A stretch of 25,064 nt of DNA. Origin: a virus. The notes beneath the pieces are model-generated. The model ran no database searches. It had not been told where the DNA came from and was given only the letters and a program-made list of their open reading frames with translations. Positions 23,419 through 25,064 of the stretch are shown here, one piece after another. Position 1 is the stretch's first letter. Each line of letters begins with the position of its first letter. The stretch lies in IMG/VR virus record IMGVR_UViG_3300020472_000155, positions 1-25,064 of that record; one strand, written 5' to 3'. Made by a program: the position numbers and the translations under genes.

Positions 23419-23684
23419 AACCAAATGAATTATCAGGAATGAAAGTGTGGATAGACCAAGACCTTTGTACAGGTGATGGGTTATGCGAAGAAATAGCACC
23501 CTCAGTGTTCTTCGGGCATTCCGATGGTCTTTTCTACGTCAAAGAAGATGGCTCTGAAACACCGAAAGAACCAACTCACAAGATGAGTGAAATGGTTGAG
23601 GTTAAGCCTGAGAATGTTGAAGCAGTAATCGAAGCTGCGGATGAATGTCCAGGGGAGTGCATCTTCCTGCATGTTGGGGATTGA
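23415..23684 (+). CDS. One-cluster ferredoxin (3Fe-4S or Asp-ligated 4Fe-4S)
   Basis: 89 residues. C18-x5-C24 (CTGDGLC) and a later C78-P-x2-C82 (DECPGEC) match single-cluster bacterial ferredoxins with IAPSVFFGHSDGLFYV and the CP-type end. Asp21 stands at the position of the missing second cysteine, as in Pyrococcus furiosus ferredoxin and actinobacterial P450-partner ferredoxins, so the cluster may be 3Fe-4S or Asp-ligated 4Fe-4S. It transfers single electrons. Partner unknown; no oxidoreductase lies next to it. The start overlaps the lipoprotein stop (ATGA 23415-23418). Some cytosolic step linked to the cassette is implied, as this protein has no signal peptide. Confidence 0.87.
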   Translation: MKPNELSGMKVWIDQDLCTGDGLCEEIAPSVFFGHSDGLFYVKEDGSETPKEPTHKMSEMVEVKPENVEAVIEAADECPGECIFLHVGD

Positions 23685-23687
23685 AGC

Positions 23688-23693
23688 TAACAT
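23688..23693 (+). promoter_or_regulatory. TAACAT -10-like box before nuclease gene
   Basis: TAACAT lies exactly 6 nt before ATG 23700, and no ribosome site is present in the 15-base gap after the ferredoxin gene. Same layout as the other candidate leaderless starts in this window. A weak match to the -10 consensus (4/6) on its own. Confidence 0.35.
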
Positions 23694-23699
23694 AAGTGC

Positions 23700-24071
23700 A
23701 TGAGCGCAGATAACTTATTTCATTACCGATCTACAGTAACCAAAGTCGTTGACGGTGACACAATAGATGTTGACCTCGACCTTGGGTTTGACATCAAATA
23801 CCATGTGCGAATCCGGTTGGTGGGTATTAACACCCCAGAATCACGCACAAGAGACCTTGAGGAAAAGGAGCGTGGTTTAGCTGCTAAGGACTTTGTTGGT
23901 CGGTGGTTGCTAGAAGAAGCCGGAATGAACCCTGTGATACAAACATCGTTGGACGACAGGGGTAAATTTGGTCGTGTCTTAGGGAAAGTTTTAACTAAAG
24001 ATGGTGTTTGTTTAAATGACGTTCTTATTGAAGAAGGTCACGCTGTTGCTTACGACGGAGGTAAACGGTAA
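23700..24071 (+). CDS. Staphylococcal-nuclease-like nuclease (SNase)
   Basis: 123 residues. VVDGDTIDVDLDLGF (16-30) and VRIRLVGINTPESRT (36-50) contain the family's calcium-binding aspartates (D18/D20, D40 equivalents are near) and the Arg39/Glu47 pair; GRVLG with Arg92 and LNDVLIEEGHAVAYDGG complete the fold. All expected catalytic residues are present. The enzyme cuts DNA or RNA using Ca2+. There is no signal peptide, so it acts in the cytoplasm, perhaps in host DNA breakdown. Its 3' end overlaps the small minus-strand gene at 24025-24186 by 47 bases. Confidence 0.9.
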   Translation: MSADNLFHYRSTVTKVVDGDTIDVDLDLGFDIKYHVRIRLVGINTPESRTRDLEEKERGLAAKDFVGRWLLEEAGMNPVIQTSLDDRGKFGRVLGKVLTKDGVCLNDVLIEEGHAVAYDGGKR

Positions 24072-24186
24072 GCGTTTCTTCAGCGAGACATGCTTCTAAA
24101 AATTCACAGAAGCTAACACCCCATCCTTTGCCATGAAACTCTTTAATGTAGGTGTGCTTTTGGTCTTTGACCCTAAAACTAATCAC
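24025..24186 (-). CDS. 53-residue protein coupled to Mom-like gene
   Basis: GTG 24186 overlaps the Mom-like stop as GTGA, with AAGGAGG 4 nt before. 53 residues: MISFRVKDQKHTYIKEFHGKGWG, then SFCEFLEACLAEETLTVYL and a basic end. Two Cys. No family recognised. It is supported by a strong ribosome site, the coupling and protein-like composition, but it overlaps the nuclease gene antisense by 47 bases. Might assist or regulate the modification enzyme. Confidence 0.6.
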   Translation of the reverse strand: MISFRVKDQKHTYIKEFHGKGWGVSFCEFLEACLAEETLTVYLRRKQQRDLLQ

Positions 24187-24830
24187 TCGCCCTCCTTGAA
24201 TAAAACAGCCTGAACATCAGGTTCATAAGAAGCGTCATAACGCTTATTGTCACCTTTAGGATAAGGCTCAACAGGGTAATTTAACTGCTTACTCCATTTT
24301 TTACGCTGGTCTTTAGTGCCAGTGAAATAAATATATCTGTATTTACTACTACGGAACTTTCTGTTCTTGGAGTAATCCAACCCTTTGTCATAATGTCTAC
24401 TATGAGTGCCGTCTTCTGACCCGATGTCAGTACGTGCCTTAGTAGCACCTGTGTAAATCCAATTAGTAGCCTGATAAATGTACCCATGATGGTTTTGCGC
24501 CGAGTCAGCATAACTGACCAATATCAGAGGAGGTAAGAGAGACAAGACTTTACCCACGAAAAAAGATAAAGCATTTTTAGGCAGACCATCATTCACGCAA
24601 AGCCTGTTCAATTCATAAACAAACTTAGAATTCTTTTCTCCACACACACCTTTGCATAATGATGGAGATGCAGGCTTACCTATTGTGCAGATCCCCACCA
24701 TAACGGTGTCCTCAAACAAACCATAGGCAAAAGAAATACTGGGTAGACGTTTAGCGTAATGCTTGTTGAGTATCCAATCGTGGGTGCTAGAAGATTCTAT
24801 TGCAGAAACCGAATAGGTGTCTTCAATCAT
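24183..24830 (-). CDS. mom: Mom-like DNA adenine-modification protein
   Basis: 215 residues. Key stretches agree with phage Mu Mom and its phage relatives: NKHYAKRLPSISFAYGLFED (22-41), VGICTIGKP, YELNRLCVNDGLPKNALSFFVGKVL, ILVSYADSAQNHHGYIYQATNWIYTG and the C-terminal YRYIYF. Mom converts adenine in DNA to N6-(methylcarbamoyl)adenine and so protects phage DNA from many restriction enzymes (known for Mu). The fold is an acyltransferase-like (GNAT-related) one. No com-like translational activator is seen next to it. It overlaps the upstream partial gene by 8 bases and the downstream 53-residue gene by 4. The match is from memory of motifs. Confidence 0.8.
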   Translation of the reverse strand: MIEDTYSVSAIESSSTHDWILNKHYAKRLPSISFAYGLFEDTVMVGICTIGKPASPSLCKGVCGEKNSKFVYELNRLCVNDGLPKNALSFFVGKVLSLLPPLILVSYADSAQNHHGYIYQATNWIYTGATKARTDIGSEDGTHSRHYDKGLDYSKNRKFRSSKYRYIYFTGTKDQRKKWSKQLNYPVEPYPKGDNKRYDASYEPDVQAVLFKEGE

Positions 24831-25064
24831 TAAGGGTTAAACCTGATTCCCACAAGTTATCTAACCCCTTAACCATCCCTCCCTCACGCAAAAACTCAAC
24901 CGCATAAGACAACCGGAAATGAAATCTGTCGGGTGTATTTGGAGGGTATCTCTCTTCTAAAAGTCTAACTGTTGCTTCAAATGGATACCCGTCCCACTCG
25001 GCATCAAAAAGGTCATAATCCCCCACCGCGCTGAGTGGGATAAGTGGAAACGCAACTTTCTGGG
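24823..25064 (-). CDS. Unknown protein, 5' end beyond the window
   Basis: The frame is open from the stop at 24823 to the right edge. A GTG at 25026 would give 67 residues, but in-frame codons continue upstream (KVAFPLIPLSA), so the gene probably begins outside. Seen: DYDLFDAEWDGYPFEATVRLLEER, FHFRLSYAVEFLREGG. Acidic, alpha/beta. No family recognised. It overlaps the Mom-like start by 8 bases, so is cotranscribed with it. Confidence 0.6.
   Translation of the reverse strand, partial: QKVAFPLIPLSAVGDYDLFDAEWDGYPFEATVRLLEERYPPNTPDRFHFRLSYAVEFLREGGMVKGLDNLWESGLTLND

Overview
The window is part of the genome of a tailed phage (Caudoviricetes) with an HK97-type head. The host is very probably an actinobacterium, because the phage carries two intact WhiB-family genes (four Cys plus GIWGG), a family essentially limited to Actinobacteria and their phages. 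The A/T-leaning sequence, the marine-phage-like tail-fibre modules and genes such as a TauD-type dioxygenase fit a low-GC aquatic actinobacterial host. That host assignment is inference. No integrase, tRNA, CRISPR array or insertion sequence was seen, and coding is nearly gap-free.

Most genes lie on the minus strand, read from high to low coordinates. Positions 18840-17391 hold five small early-type genes ending in a second WhiB gene and a strong hairpin. Positions 17294-9458 hold a basic small protein, an NAD-binding 6PGDH-like protein, a small membrane protein, a portal-MuF fusion, a prohead protease with a scaffold-like tail, an HTH/small-terminase-like protein, a metallophosphoesterase, an unknown protein and a TauD-type dioxygenase. 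The major capsid gene follows at 9338-8067 and ends in a terminator. Next come an unknown 85-residue gene, a promoter with a 9-codon leader ORF, an HNH endonuclease, a membrane-anchored lysin and a first WhiB gene. Positions 6054-4050 are head-tail connector and tail-completion genes joined by TAATG overlaps. Positions 4050-1 are tail-fibre-like genes, the last cut by the window edge. Large terminase, tail tube and tape measure are not in the window.

At 18940-24071 the strand flips. A compact plus-strand cassette encodes a 42-residue protein, a 145-residue membrane protein, a 1307-residue lipoprotein, a one-cluster ferredoxin and a staphylococcal-nuclease-like enzyme. The first four are joined by overlapping start and stop codons. 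The lipoprotein is the most unusual object here: a lipobox, a papain-like domain with candidate Cys/His/Asp, about 390 residues made largely of Glu, Asp and Trp with almost no Lys or Arg, then a Pro linker and a PPC-like C-terminal domain. On the far side, on the minus strand, are a Mom-like DNA-modification gene, a 53-residue gene coupled to it, and a partial gene.

Regulation visible in the sequence includes a terminator after the capsid gene, a promoter with 17-bp spacing before the HNH gene, a three-copy GGTGACG motif around the start of the HTH gene, and a set of genes lacking a Shine-Dalgarno site that have a -10-like hexamer exactly 6 nt before the start codon, suggesting leaderless mRNAs.
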